NCBI RefSeq assembly: GCF_000003815.2
Contig: NC_049986.1
Span: 8,097,588-8,150,598 of the forward strand
Source of the DNA: Branchiostoma floridae
Taxonomy: Eukaryota; Chordata; Leptocardii; Amphioxiformes; Branchiostomatidae
Length of the DNA: 53,011 nucleotides
Reading direction: 5' to 3'
The notes beneath the pieces were generated by a model. The model was not told the DNA's origin. It worked only from the letters and a program-made list of their open reading frames with translations, and ran no database searches. This document shows positions 1 through 11,037 of the stretch, piece after piece. A program made the translations under genes and the position numbers. Numbering within the stretch: the first letter of the stretch is position 1; each line of letters begins with the position of its first letter.

Positions 1-2208
1 ATTGTGCATTGTTGCCGAGATATTCTCGAGTATAGGTTTGCCTTAGCTTACCGCTACGTAACCCTTACGCGCCAATATACGCTTGAGTTTCCAAAATCTT
101 CAAAGTTATTCCGGAGGGTCAAACTTGGTATCATTCGAAAGGTCCCTTGGTAGGGAATTGTAAGCCACAAACCGCAAAATTATATTGTGCATTGTTGCCG
201 AGATATTCTCGAGTATAGGTTTACCTTAGCTTACCGCTACGTAACCCTTACGTGCGTATATACGCTTGAGTTTCCAAAATCTTCAAAGTTATTCCAGAGG
301 GTCAAATTTGGTATCATTCGAAAGGTCCCTGGGTAGGGAATTGTAAGCCACAAACCGCAAAATTATATTGTGCATTGTTGCCGAGATATTCTCGAGTATA
401 GGTTCACCTTAGCTTACCGCTACGTAACCCTTACGTGCGTATATACGCTTGAGTTTCCAAAATCTTCAAAGTTATTCCGGAGGGTCAAACTTGGTATCAT
501 TCGAAAGGTCCCTTGGTAGGGAATTGTAAGCCTTAAACCGCAAAATTATATTGTGCATTGTTGCCGAGATATTCTCGAGTATAGGTTTACCTTAGCTTAC
601 CGCTACGTAACCCTTACGCGCGTATATACGCTTGAGTTTCCAAAATCTTCAAAGTTATTCCGGAGGGTAGAACTTGGTATCATTCGAAAGGTTCCTTGGT
701 GGGGAATTGTAAGCCACAAACCGCAAAATTATATTGTGCATTGTTGCCGAGATATTCTCGAGTATAGGTTTACCTTAGGTTACCGCTACGTAACCCTTAC
801 GCGCGTATACATATATATATGTACGATTGAGTTTCCAAAATCTTCAAAGTTATTCCAGGGGGTCAAACTTGGTATAATTCGAAAGGTCCATTGGTAGGGA
901 GTTGTAAGCCACAAACCGCAAAATTATATTGTACATTGTTGCCGAGATATTCTCGAGTATAGGTTTACCTTAGCTTACCGCTACGTGACCCTTACGCGCG
1001 TATATACGCTTGAGTTTCCAAAATCTTCAAAGTTATTCCGGAGGGTCAAACTTGGTATCATTCGAAAGGTCCCTTGGGGGGGAATTGTAAGCCACAAACT
1101 GCAAAATTATATTGTGCATTGTTGCCGAGATATTCTCGAGTATAGGTTTACCTTAGCTTACCGCTACGTAACCCTTACGCGCGTATATACGCTTGAGTTT
1201 CCAAAATCTTCAAAGTTATTCCGGAGGGTCAAACTTGGCATCATTCGAAAGGTGCCATGGTGGGGAGTTGTAAGCCACAAACCGCAAAATTATATTGTGC
1301 ATTGTTGCCGAGATATTCTCGAGTATAGGTTTACCTTAGCTTACCGCTACGTAACCCTTACGCGCGTATATACGCTTGAGTTTCCAAAATCTTCAAAGTT
1401 ATTCCGGAGGGTCAAACTTGGTATCATTCGAAAGGTGCCTTGGTAGGGAATTGTAAGCCACAAACCGCAAAATTATATTGTGCATTGTTGCCGAGATATT
1501 CTCGAGTATAGGTTTACATTAGCTTACCGCTACGTAACCCTTACGCGCGTATATACGCTTGAGTTTCCAAAATCTTCAAAGTTATTCCGGAGGGTCAAAC
1601 TTGGTATCATTCGAAAGGTCCCTTCGTAAGGAATTGTAAGCCACAAACTGCAAAATTATATTGTGCATTGTTGCCGAGATATTCTCGAGTATAGGTTTGC
1701 CTTAGCTTACCGCTACGTAACCCTTACGCGCCAATATACGCTTGAGTTTCCAAAATCTTCAAAGTTATTCCGGAGGGTCAAACTTGGCATCATTCGAAAG
1801 GTCCCTTGGTGGGGAATTGTAAGCCACAAACCGCAAAATTATATTGTGCATTGTTGCCGAGATATTCTCGAGTATAGGTTTACCTTAGGTTACCGCTACG
1901 TAACCCTTACGCGCGTATATACGCTTGAGTTTCCAAAATCTTCAAAGTTATTCCGGAGGGTCAAACTTGGTATCATTCGAAAGGTGCCTTGGTAGGGAAT
2001 TGTAAGCCACAAACTGCAAAATTATATTGTGCATTGTTGCCGAGATATTCTCGAGTATAGGTTTACCTTAGCTTACCGCTACGTAACCCTGACGCGCGTA
2101 CATGTATATAAGCTTGAGTGTCCAAAATCTTCAAAGTTTTCCGACGGGTCAAAGTTGGTGTCATTCGAAAGGTCACTCGGTAGGGAATTGTAAGCCGCAA
2201 ACCACAAA
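1..2208. repeat. Satellite array, 183-bp unit, about 12 copies
   Basis: Copies start at 1, 184, 367, 550, 733, 928, 1111, 1294, 1477, 1660, 1843 and 2026, so the step is 183 bp except one of 195 bp, where an AT-rich insertion sits near 810-825. Units differ by only a few substitutions; the last is more diverged and ends near 2208, which looks like the array edge. The left side runs off the window. Because 183 is divisible by three, one frame stays open across units and gives false ORFs of 110-153 codons. Each unit contains the short palindrome ATTCTCGAGTAT and a TACGTAACCC-TTACGCGCG segment. No coding role is supported. Confidence 0.95.
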
Positions 2209-4986
2209 AAAATATTTCTGAAACACACTACGAATTTCCAGGAATAGAAAGGAATTTTCATTCTTACGGCATTCCGGCTCATTCTTGCTCTAGCGTGAAG
2301 GGGCGGGAGTCTCTTTGTGATGCCGACACGTCCGGGATCTGCCCACGACCTCCCACAAATTTCTACTCTTAATAACAATTTCATACATGTTGTAGGTATT
2401 GTGCCTTTACACAGGCAGTTATCGGCCTGATCGTGCCGAGTTTAAGCACGCATTTCTATTCAATTTGTGCAATCATCCGACATCGGTGACTTTTCGTCGT
2501 GCAGCGCAGATAAGGGAAGTAAATAACAATGGAGTAGATGTTGTGGCCTGATAATAGACCACTAGCTATAGGTTCCTCTATCCGGTGGGTTATATCTTTT
2601 AGGCCTAGGTAAAAAAAAATTGTGTTTCCTATTGTTTTAATCCTGAAATGATAGGGTAGTAGGTATGAATTATATTTTTCTTGTATTTTTTTAGTAGGCT
2701 GGCTAAAACTCTAGTGATATCTATTATAACACAGTTGGAAATTGAAATCCATGAGGACATTTGTCTTTCAATGTCAAACTTTAATTTTTTGCATAATAGA
2801 TACATTTATCCTCATTAGATACCGGACAAGCAGTGTTTCACTTCAAGACGATATGCGACTCCAGAATACAAAATTCTAGCTGAACGATATGCGACTCCAG
2901 TCGGCAGGTTTTCCTAGGGTTGGTAGGGAAATAGCCTGACTAAAATCACGCTCCTAGCGGCCAGCCCTACAATTGCCGCTCTCGGGGAGGGGTTCACCTC
3001 ATTACTAGTAACCCCAGCCAGCGTGAGATTGTGTAAACACAGGCTAGTGGGGAAACACGAAACAACACGTGTTTTTCTAGCTGTTCACCTGTGACGTGTC
3101 CTCGAGAAATGCAGACTTGTGGCCAATCAAAAAGCTGGAAACGTGGAGAGCATGTTACAACCCCCAGTTTAAAGAAAGGGCCAGCAAAAACAATATGTTT
3201 TTCCTTTCGGGAAAACATAAAAATGCCAATGATTTCTAACGTCACCTTTTTTTTTCAAAATGGACGCGTCCGATAACTATTACTGAAATCATCGTGAAAA
3301 TATGCATAAATCAGTCTTGGAACTGTACACTCTGACAAAATCTGAAAGTTCATTCTTAACTGCAGCATGTACTTTCAGACGACCCCAGAAGTTCTCAGTT
3401 GGCCATGCTATGGTTATCGTCTACCTTAATTGACCCCTCTATGGTGCCAATTATTGGGAAGACCGCTAGGGGCGTGATTTACGCAAACACCAACCCGCCC
3501 ATGGGGCCTGTAATCTTTCCTTCACTTATCCAGTTCATTACACTGGACTGATTCAGTACAGTCCCTAGACTGTTTTTACTTTCTATAATGAAATTAGCTG
3601 GAGACTTGAAGACCGAAGGAAAATGTCCAAACATTGCATGATGTACAAAATGACCAATAAACTTGTGGACGTACCGACTGATAAGTATCTAATACCAGCT
3701 CAAAAAGGAACAAGCCTGTAAGTACCAGAGTTACCAACCTAGGATTAACGTGTTCAAAAATTCGTATTTCCCAGAACTATTATAGAGTGGAATTTGTTAG
3801 AACCAAGCACAGTAGAGGCATCTACGTTGGATAGTTTTTGAGCGCATTTGCAGATAGATGTGCAAAATATAGGTGTGACGGGTCGTTCAATGTGATATAA
3901 CCAGCTGTTGCCACGCCACGTGCCTGCGAAGCCGCTGTGTTACGCCGAAGTTCGGTTATACCGGCTATATAGATACAAATAGATACAGATAAAAATGGCT
4001 TCGTTCCTGTATTTGTGATGCAATTTTCAGAGGAATTCATATAAAAAGAAGCAACTGTTTCTGGGTGTTCTTTTCTGTGGGAAGTTGTTGCTATCTTCTC
4101 TGCACGGGGTAAGAAGACCTCCCAAATTTAACTATAACAAGACACCGAGGAATGATTCCTGCACTTTGTTGATATTAATCTCTCTTTCAAGGTTACGTTC
4201 CCACTTAACTGTGTTCCGGCGGAACCGAGGTCTCGTGTGATAGGATGGGGAAACTTCGGAGTGAGACTCAGAGGAGCCCGGACTTCCTACCATCACTGCC
4301 CTTCTTCTTGTCTCTCTGATTCCGGAAAGACAGGAAACTTTGGTAGCTCAACAGCCGCATGTTCCTCAAGGTCAAATCCATACAGATTGATTTTATGTAT
4401 ATGGACTCGTGGTAATAAAAAAATGATCCCTTTTAAACATCGTTAACCCATTTATGATGTGTCGTTGTATTCAAGGATGTTATGTCTTCCTTATTTGTCT
4501 GTCTGTATACGTAGTGCCTGTGTGCCTGTTAGATGGGAAATTTGACGTTTTCTGTTTGGACACAGCGCGTGTGTCTCTTTTATGCTCCAAGCAGAGACCA
4601 GAATTCGGCTTTTTTTAAAGCTTTTTAGAACTGTTAGAAGTTTCGTTCGCCAGTCAGAAATCCAACAAAACAGAAAGCCTGACAAAAACTTAAAAAGGCG
4701 TAGAAAATGGCGGAACATAATCTTTGTTTACAGCGTATGCCTCTCTATTCCTTTAACTTTAACATTTCTAGCATTTTCAGCAATGTTTACGACGGTCTGA
4801 ACATGAAATATTTATTGTATACATTGATGCGACGCCGAAAAGCAGTTACTCAAGCAACGTGATATGATGTTGGAAACAATCTCAGACTATTCAGGTAGCA
4901 CCCACAATCTTTCGTCAGTGACACTGAAGTTAAAACACTGGGATAAGAATATGGGCATATTTACGTTAGATGGACAAAATTCTAAA
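2209..4986. other. Non-coding stretch, no gene seen
   Basis: This is AT-rich sequence between the satellite and the first GT microsatellite. The short ORFs here have no recognisable domain and no convincing splice context. The only small structure noted is a 17-nt direct repeat (ACGATATGCGACTCCAG) at about 2849 and 2884. A segment near 3020-3050 matches, in reverse complement, the sequence at 16139-16170, so it is probably part of a dispersed repeat. Confidence 0.6.
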
Positions 4987-5122
4987 GTGTGTGTGTGAGA
5001 GAAAGTCACTGTGTGTGTGTGTGTCTCTGTGTGTGTATGCGTGTGTATGTGTGTGTTTGTGTCTGTGTTTGTGTGTGTATGTGCGTGCGTGCGTGTGTGT
5101 GCCTGTGTGTGTGTGTACGTGC

Positions 5123-5194
<72 letters not shown>
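4987..5194. repeat. (GT)n microsatellite, long and interrupted
   Basis: About 208 bp of GT dinucleotides, interrupted in the left half (CT, TA, GC and TT variants) and nearly pure for the last 70 bp. The Cys-Val and His-Thr ORFs over it are artefacts. The 45 bp to its left resemble the left flank of the second GT tract at 6352, so both probably derive from one duplicated or dispersed sequence. Confidence 0.97.
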
Positions 5195-5196
<2 letters not shown>

Positions 5197-5471
5197 ACTT
5201 CTCTCTCCCACATGTTATCTAACAAGGTCTTTTTAAAACGCCGGTGCCCAAATCTTCAAGGAAACGTGGTGAGAAGTGATAATAAGTGACCAGCGCCAGG
5301 AGACGCCCCAGAAACTGGTCAAGATGACCTTGGAATAATCATTTTGGCTCCGTCTTTACTATCCCCCGTTGAGTACTACTTGTAGCACTGTCACGCATAG
5401 GAGGCGCTTGTTTTCGTTATCCGTCGGTATCGTCCCATCGACCTGTCAATCTTCATTCTCGAAGCCGCCTG

Positions 5472-5523
5472 ATTGGCCGAGAGTTCTGACGTAACGGCAC
5501 TTGTATACCTTTGGGTATTTAAG
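5472..5523 (+). promoter_or_regulatory. Probable core promoter of the single-domain CAP gene
   Basis: Three elements line up in promoter order: ATTGG (inverse CCAAT) at 5472-5476, TGACGTAA (CRE/ATF-like) at 5487-5494 and TATTTAAG (TATA-like) at 5516-5523. A start about 25-30 bp further on would begin a transcript near 5546, just before the noncoding exon that ends at a GTAAGT donor. The motifs are seen; their use is inferred. Confidence 0.5.
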
Positions 5524-5545
5524 TACCGACAAGAGGACAGTAAAC

Positions 5546-5622
5546 CACTTCGTACAAGTGGATCGAATAAAGACTACAACCAGCAGCGAAGACATCGTTG
5601 GAAGACCGACTTACCAGCAAAG
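5546..5622 (+). other. Probable 5' noncoding exon of the single-domain CAP gene
   Basis: The stretch after the TATA-like box ends in CAGCAAAG followed by a consensus donor GTAAGT at 5623-5628. The next plus-strand acceptor that fits is TTCCCTAG at 6717-6724, which lies directly against the ATG at 6725, so this exon would be entirely 5' UTR and the intron about 1.1 kb. The 5' end is only estimated from the TATA-like position. Confidence 0.5.
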
Positions 5623-6351
5623 GTAAGTGTCCCTCCAATGTCGGGGTCTATGTTATACATTGACTCTACATACTTCTTTGTAGCTCTTGTTTTCAAAGAA
5701 ATGGTGCTGTAAAGCAAAGGTTGGTATGGAAAACTCGGGCAAATTGAACATGTTATTTTCATGCACGATAAATACAGGTATTAGGTATGATTGTAGTATC
5801 TTCTGGTGCCACTTACTACAAATAGCCTTCCAAGAATCTTGAAAGAATGACAATAATAGACAAGACAAGACACTACTATTATAGCTTGTAACAATGTTGT
5901 CACAGACGTTCCACCCCAAACAAACCCGTCAATATACGAGTAATCCTGATGTATTTACGGCTATAAGTTTATCTGCATAACCCTACCGGGACACGCGATG
6001 TATGAAAAAGCTGTATTCATCGGTCGGATTTCTCAGAATTTTCAATTTGGGAGGCGTTTTTATAGGACAACATCCACTACTCTTTTGTCGTGACAGCTTT
6101 GCCTTCAAAATTCTTTCATGTGAACTGCGATAAAGTAGTGTTTAGAATCGTTAAAATTTAATCGTTTGTAACGTTACAGACATTTCAAGAATGACGAACT
6201 TGTCTCTCTTTTGATACGCCATGAGGTATCTCAAAAAACCCAGGTACCCGATTTTGAAGCCCGTTAATCACTTCTTGACATCTATAAGGTAAGAAAAGAT
6301 TTAAAAGGGATGAGAATAGGACATAGTTACTTAAGATGTACAATTTCTAAA

Positions 6352-6394
6352 GTGTGTGTGTGTGTGTGTGTGCGTGCGTGCGCGTGTGTGCGCA

Positions 6395-6430
<36 letters not shown>

Positions 6431-6448
6431 TGTTTGTGTTTGTGTTTG
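6352..6448. repeat. (GT)n microsatellite in the 5' UTR intron
   Basis: GT dinucleotides with GC and TA interruptions, passing into TTTGTG units at the right end. It lies in the putative first intron of the single-domain CAP gene. The sequence just left of it, ending in TTTCTAAAGTGTGTG, parallels the left flank of the tract at 4987. Confidence 0.95.
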
Positions 6449-6724
6449 CGTCAGAAAGCATTATTTCGCAAGATTTAGATCTCCATTCTAGTTTTGTAGT
6501 AGCCCACTGTGTTCTGCCGATGTAGTGGTCTGGACACTCTGCATCAGTAATTAATTCTGTGCACTAGCAAAATCTTTGTCTTCACATGCAAGTAGATATT
6601 GAATATGACTCATACAATCTTGTAGTTTTTTTAAAGCAGAATTCGAAGTTAGAAGGACAGTAAATTTGTACGCAAATGTCACCGACACAAATGAGTAAAA
6701 CTGAGGTAATTTTTGGTTCCCTAG

Positions 6725-9223
6725 ATGACCGACTTCGCCAAAAACTGCCTGGCCGTTCACAACGAACTGCGCGCCAAACATGGCGCCTCTCCGCTGAAAC
6801 TGAACGACAAACTGACGGCGCACGCTCAGAAGTGGGCGGACCACCTGGCCAGTACCGGGAGCTTCGAGCACAGCCAGGGGAGCGGGTACGGCGAGAACAT
6901 CGCCATGCAGTGGAGCTCTGGAGGCGCNNNNNNNNNNNNNNNNNNNNNNNNNNNNNNNNNNNNNNNNNNNNNNNNNNNNNNNNNNNNNNNNNNNNNNNNN
7001 NNNNNNNNNNNNNNNNNNNNNNNNNNNNNNNNNNNNNNNNNNNNNNNNNNNNNNNNNNNNNNNNNNNNNNNNNNNNNNNNGTCTCACCCGACATGCACAC
7101 TACTGGAAGGGTTGTAGTCCCTAGATCAGGACGTTAAGCAATTGTCCATTGTGCTTGTCGGAAAGACCTTAGGTCGGGACTAGGCGTCGGGCTATTTGGC
7201 AGCATTAGCACATTTCGAACCGCTGCCCATCTTTGCCTATCCCCTAGAGTTAGACCGGGTAGCCTGGGTGCCAGATCGCCGTGCTATAGTCGCTAATCAC
7301 TTCGGCCCGGGAAACAACTTGCCCCGCCGCCAAACACGGCACGCGGACCCTGATTATCTCCCGGGATAGATAATCAGAAACCGGGTGCCAATTAGCTTTG
7401 GGTGCAAATAGAGATCAGGCTTGTGACTGACCTTCCCGGTAGGAGCTATAGTTTAGCGCGAAAGGGCTATTGTTTAGAGTTAGGGTCTGGTATCCAGGCT
7501 ATAGACAGGGAAGACAATACAACTATTTCAGCGACCTCATACATTTTTACTGTAACAAGCCATGTATAGGTCGTAGAGATAAGGCACAATTTTTCATATA
7601 AGAAAATTTTGGTATCTTACTATATACACAGATAGTAATACCAACTGACATGTATAGGTTCAACTTCTTCTCCCCTATAAAAACACTTGTAAATATGAGG
7701 ACCAATAGAATCAATTATAGAATGGTTTATCTAAATTTCATAAAGAATTTGACTTTTTGCGTGCTATCTTAATAGCGAAAATTAGAGAACATATCTTGTA
7801 TGTAATCGAAGAGGACATTTTCTCATTGCTATATGAAGTACAGTCCATAACAAAGTGACACTCATTCTCTTTTTTATTTAAGTTACGATGTTGGCAATTT
7901 CTTCGTTCCAGAGGAATGCGGTTATGTCTAACTTTTCAATATGGAGTTTATGTGAACTGATACGGGACTTAATGATGGTTTTTCTGTGTCAAATGTTTGT
8001 AATTTTTTATATTTCTCCTTGTTGTGAGTCATTTTAATTTTCAATTTAATTCATCTGTATGTTTTTGATTTGTTGTTGATACGCATTTCGGCTGCGAAAG
8101 ATTGGAGGTACCATGCTGTAAACTTTGGTCGAATGAAATCAACATGGTCTTACAACCAAAAAATATGTGTCTGACAACATTTAACCCTTAACCAATCAGT
8201 GACCGTTCTACTTCTGTTCCGCCACAACAGTTGACCAATCAGTGAACGTTCTATTTCTGTCCCTCCCAGCCCGTTCGTTCGTGCAGCAGTGGTACAGCGA
8301 GGTGGAGAAATACGACTTCGGAGACAAGAGCGGCAACTACCAGCCCAGTGCAGGTCTTTGAGCCTTTTCTGTATCTCTCCAAGCGTAGCAAGAGTATCTA
8401 CGTAGAAGTAGGATGTATGTCAATATTGTAAGAGTCAAATAGAAACAGCAGTCTCCTGGCTCCCTATTGCATGCGTAAAAGTGTGACTAAGAAGACAACA
8501 AAATACACAAAACATACAAAAATTCTTTCTTTATCTCTGAAATTCGTTGAGTATCTTTCGGACCCCGCAGTGCCGCACCGGTCTCCGGATCCAGTTCACT
8601 TACCTGATCGCAGAATATGACTTTTCCGAATTTTCAAAATTCATAGACGACTTTAATTTAAAGATTAGCAGGCAACCTCGTTGATCAACTCACAAGCACA
8701 AATTACATTTCTTACCTTGCTATGGTCGGATAAATGTGACAGGTGTATTGTAATAAGTCAGCAAAGGGAGGACTTCGTATACGTATAAGCAGCAGAATTT
8801 GGCCTCTTTCGCACTGTATGTGTCTCTTTATATTTCATTGCCCTGTATCCATGTTTTTTTTTAGTTAAGTGCGAAATAGATAAACAATAAACAGAACAGG
8901 TGACAGTGACTAAATACATCATTGTTGACCAAAAAATTCCACGAAATCGTCTTCCGGGAGGGACGTAAATCAGCCTCATTACTCAAGTATTAGTTACCTA
9001 CTGGCTTCAAATACACCCGATATGTTATGTAAAAAGTAGCAGACTCTTTGTTCCCACTTATTCCACTGCAGGCCACTTCTCCCAGCTTGTGTGGAAGGGG
9101 AGTAAGGAGCTGGGAGTGGGTGTGGCTAAGGACGGGAAGGGGATGTCAGTGGCGGTGTGCAACTACAACCCTGCCGGCAACATGCAGGGCGACTTCGGCT
9201 CCAACGTGCAAGCCGAGAACTAG
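6725..9223 (+). CDS. Single-domain CAP/SCP protein, GAPR-1 (GLIPR2)-like
   Basis: Coding exons are 6725 to at least 6927 (running into the gap at 6928-7080, donor not visible), 8270-8353 and 9072-9223, with TAG at 9221-9223. Introns are phase 1, with acceptors CCCTAG, CTCCCAG and CACTGCAG and a GT donor at 8354. The start is MTDFAKN, then HNELRAKHG, the CAP block EHS..GYGEN, WYSEVEKYDF, and GHFSQLVWKGSKELGVG through NYNPAGN to the end. The cavity residues of the CAP fold (His of EHS, Glu of GEN, Glu of WYSE, His of GHF) are all present. Length is about 150 residues, usual for GAPR-1. There is no signal peptide and no Met-Gly, so unlike mammalian GAPR-1 it should not be myristoylated; a cytoplasmic or membrane-peripheral role is inferred from the family. 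A few residues after SSGG are hidden in the gap. Confidence 0.88.
6928..7080. other. Assembly gap (153 N)
   Basis: The gap removes the last codons and donor of the second exon of the single-domain CAP gene, and the 5' half of the SINE whose tail resumes at 7081. Confidence 0.99.
7081..7146 (+). mobile_element. SINE 3' part (same family as 36151 and 36432)
   Basis: The segment beginning CACCCGACATGCACACTAC and ending GGACGTTAAGC matches the reverse complement of the minus-strand copies at 36151-36284 and 36432-36545. The tRNA-like head would lie in the gap. It is intronic. Confidence 0.6.
7260..7501. mobile_element. Foldback MITE, TAGCCTGG family, long member
   Basis: The ends are TAGCCTGGGTGCCAGA on the left and TCTGGTATCCAGGCTA on the right, an inverted repeat of about 16 bp. 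The same termini bound shorter elements at 9246, 9474 and 10924. Inside is a perfect 10-bp stem (7350-7359 with 7368-7377) around CCCGGGAT. It lies in intron 2 of the single-domain CAP gene; the rest of that intron, to 8269, is AT-rich with nothing else recognised. Confidence 0.65.
8536..8590. repeat. Fragment of a GC-rich dispersed repeat
   Basis: CTGAAATTCGTTGAGTA followed by CCCCGCAGTGCCGCACCGG matches, in reverse complement, the foldback sequence around 17600-17660. It is an intronic fragment of the same repeat family. Confidence 0.55.
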
Positions 9224-9245
9224 AGGAGACACCTCTAGAATCTCC

Positions 9246-9337
9246 TAGCCTGGTATCCAGCTGTATTATAGTTCTTGAGTCTCTTCTGTGGAGAAAACAG
9301 AGGGTTAGGAGCTGTAAAGCGGATTGATACCAGGCTA
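9246..9337. mobile_element. Foldback MITE, TAGCCTGG family, in the 3' UTR region
   Basis: The arms TAGCCTGGTATCCAGC and GGATTGATACCAGGCTA face each other 22 bp after the TAG of the single-domain CAP gene. If the transcript runs through it, the 3' UTR would carry a hairpin of about 90 nt. Confidence 0.75.
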
Positions 9338-9473
9338 GGAATCTCCGTTAACAACTGCATTGCTGTCTCTCTATCAGACTCCTTGGGATGGCATACATAG
9401 CAAATAGCCTCGATAACAGCCTTCTACTAGTGTTTAACATTGCCACTTCTCGTCCTTGTTTTTTCAACAAACT

Positions 9474-9612
9474 TAGCCTGGATGCCAGATTCAGGATCTC
9501 AAAAAAGTACCTCTATGGGCGTTATAGAATTCAACTGGGGGGGGGGATGCTAGCCCTAGAGCATATGAGCTGGTCTGTGTAGTCCCTGGAAACAGTCTGA
9601 CATCCAGGCTTA
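9474..9612. mobile_element. Foldback MITE, TAGCCTGG family
   Basis: The left end TTAGCCTGGATGCCAGA and right end AGTCTGACATCCAGGCTTA are inverted copies of each other. A G-homopolymer sits near 9538-9547. It gives a small false ORF. A partial, degenerate relative of the right end is at about 13276-13315. Confidence 0.7.
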
Positions 9613-9631
9613 ACACCACAATATGTATAGA

Positions 9632-9789
9632 TACGGTAGAAGCCAGTTAATTACACAACGGATGACAGCAAACTTCTGTTAATTGCACGGAATCCCATAG
9701 TCCAACTGAGTAACTTCGCTTTGTTGCACCATCCGAATAATTGCACAAATGTTCTGGCAAATTGGGTGTGCAATTAAATGGATACTGTA
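9632..9789. mobile_element. Foldback MITE, CAGTARAAGCC family
   Basis: The left end TACGGTAGAAGCCAGTTAAT and a right end TGTGCAATTAAATGGATACTGTA correspond to the copy at 36867-37045, which is better preserved and flanked by TA. The internal GTTAATTGCACGGAATCCC and TTGTTGCACCA blocks are also shared. Both arms are degenerate here. Confidence 0.65.
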
Positions 9790-10610
9790 ATAGTACTGTA
9801 ACAGTATTTTTTGCATTTCTAGCCATTCCCATAGAGTCTGGTGAGAACGTATTGCAGAAGACCATGATAGCTGTAACGCTGAACTGCAAGGCTAAACGAA
9901 AAGCACCGCAGCAAAATGTACTAAAAATGTGCTACTGTCGCCTGAAGAGTTTTTTTAAATACACGTTTGTGTGATGTGACGTCACACAGAGAGGCAGTAG
10001 AGAAGTTGTCATCAAAAGAGTTATCAATTATCTACTTTAGGCGCGTGCGCATGCTAGTATAGCAGCATCTTCTATGTAAGGAAGCAACGGAAGAAGAAAA
10101 AACTTCTCTGACGAGAGAATGACTTTTATAATACATTCATATATGTCACAGTTGCATTTGTCTTGTGGTGTGTTTCTTCGAACGTTTATGATATGGTATC
10201 AAGAGGTGGAATGAAATACAGTGACAGGGTTTAGAAACATACACGTATTATTGTTTACCCACGTTTAACTTCAAGGCCCACTGCTAAACTTAAGTATCAC
10301 TGGAGTCACGATTTTAAACGTTAACAAAGACAGATTAATATGCTGTCTTTCAGACAGAATTGACGATTTGGGCTTGAATACATCCTTAACATTGTTTCGA
10401 GAATCGGACACCCCAAACCATCCTCTAGTCCTAATCTTACACAGCCCTAATATATATATAATCCCTACCCGTATGGTATTCTTTTCCACGCTGCGTTAGA
10501 GAGAAAGACATGTACAATGTGGCACTGTACTCAAGAAAATAATTCATTTTCACACTGCCACATACAGAGAACAATACCTTGACAAGGTAGGAAAAAAGGT
10601 AGTCATTTTA
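9790..10610. other. Non-coding stretch, nothing recognised
   Basis: AT-rich with a few short ORFs lacking any domain. A TGTGATGTGACGTCACACAG palindrome lies at about 9968-9987, a full CRE-type site (TGACGTCA), but no exon with a donor was found nearby to make it a promoter. Confidence 0.45.
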
Positions 10611-10870
10611 GCTTTTGGGGGCCGTAGGGACAGTGAGTTGTTGTCCACTGTGTCTAAGAAGTCCACCCCTCTCCTTCAACCGCCTTTTACCTCCCCAACC
10701 GAAGTCAGGCACCCATTTTACACCTGAGTGAAGTAAGAAAAGTCGTGTAGAGCGCTTTTCCCAAGAGCACAACGCTGGTGGCATTCTGTCTGGTGGCACT
10801 ACAGATGATTCAAACCCAGGCCCGCTTGGTTCTGGGCCAAACACCCTAACCCACCACCAACACGACGCCA
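10611..10870 (-). mobile_element. tRNA-derived SINE (minus strand)
   Basis: On the minus strand the order is an A-box-like TTAGGGTGTTTGG, a B-box-like GGGTTTGAATC, a central TGCTCTTGGGAAAAGCGC, then a TTCACTCAGGTGTAAAATGG block and a tail ending at a GGGCCGTAAGG-like motif with AAAAGC. This is the layout of a tRNA-headed SINE family common in lancelets (recognised from memory of the family). The 167-codon minus ORF across it is an artefact. Confidence 0.75.
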
Positions 10871-10923
10871 CGAATGAAGAAGAATCAATGTTCGAAGTTT
10901 TCAGACCTGACCTACCACAAGCG

Positions 10924-11037
10924 TAGCCTGGTATATCCAGCCGTATCATAGCTCCCGAGTCTCTTCTGTGTCTTCTCCTTATTTGCGGAGAGGAAAGAAG
11001 AGACCCGGGAGCTATAAGACGGCTGGATACCAGGCTA
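10924..11037. mobile_element. Foldback MITE, TAGCCTGG family, best-preserved copy
   Basis: The arms pair over much of the element: TAGCCTGGTATATCCAGCCG at the left faces CGGCTGGATACCAGGCTA at the right, and internal ATAGCTCCCGAGTCTCTTCT faces AGAAGAGACCCGGGAGCTAT. It is a near-complete hairpin of 114 bp. Confidence 0.85.

Noticed and set aside
553-1995. Several plus-strand ORFs of 110-153 codons with nearly identical protein text
   Set aside because: They are the 183-bp satellite read in its open frame; the repeat length divisible by three explains them.
4887-5289. Cys-Val-rich and His-Thr-rich ORFs
   Set aside because: Translation of the GT microsatellite on either strand.
9968-9987. TGACGTCA palindrome as a third promoter
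   Set aside because: No TATA-like box, exon or donor follows within the next several hundred bases.
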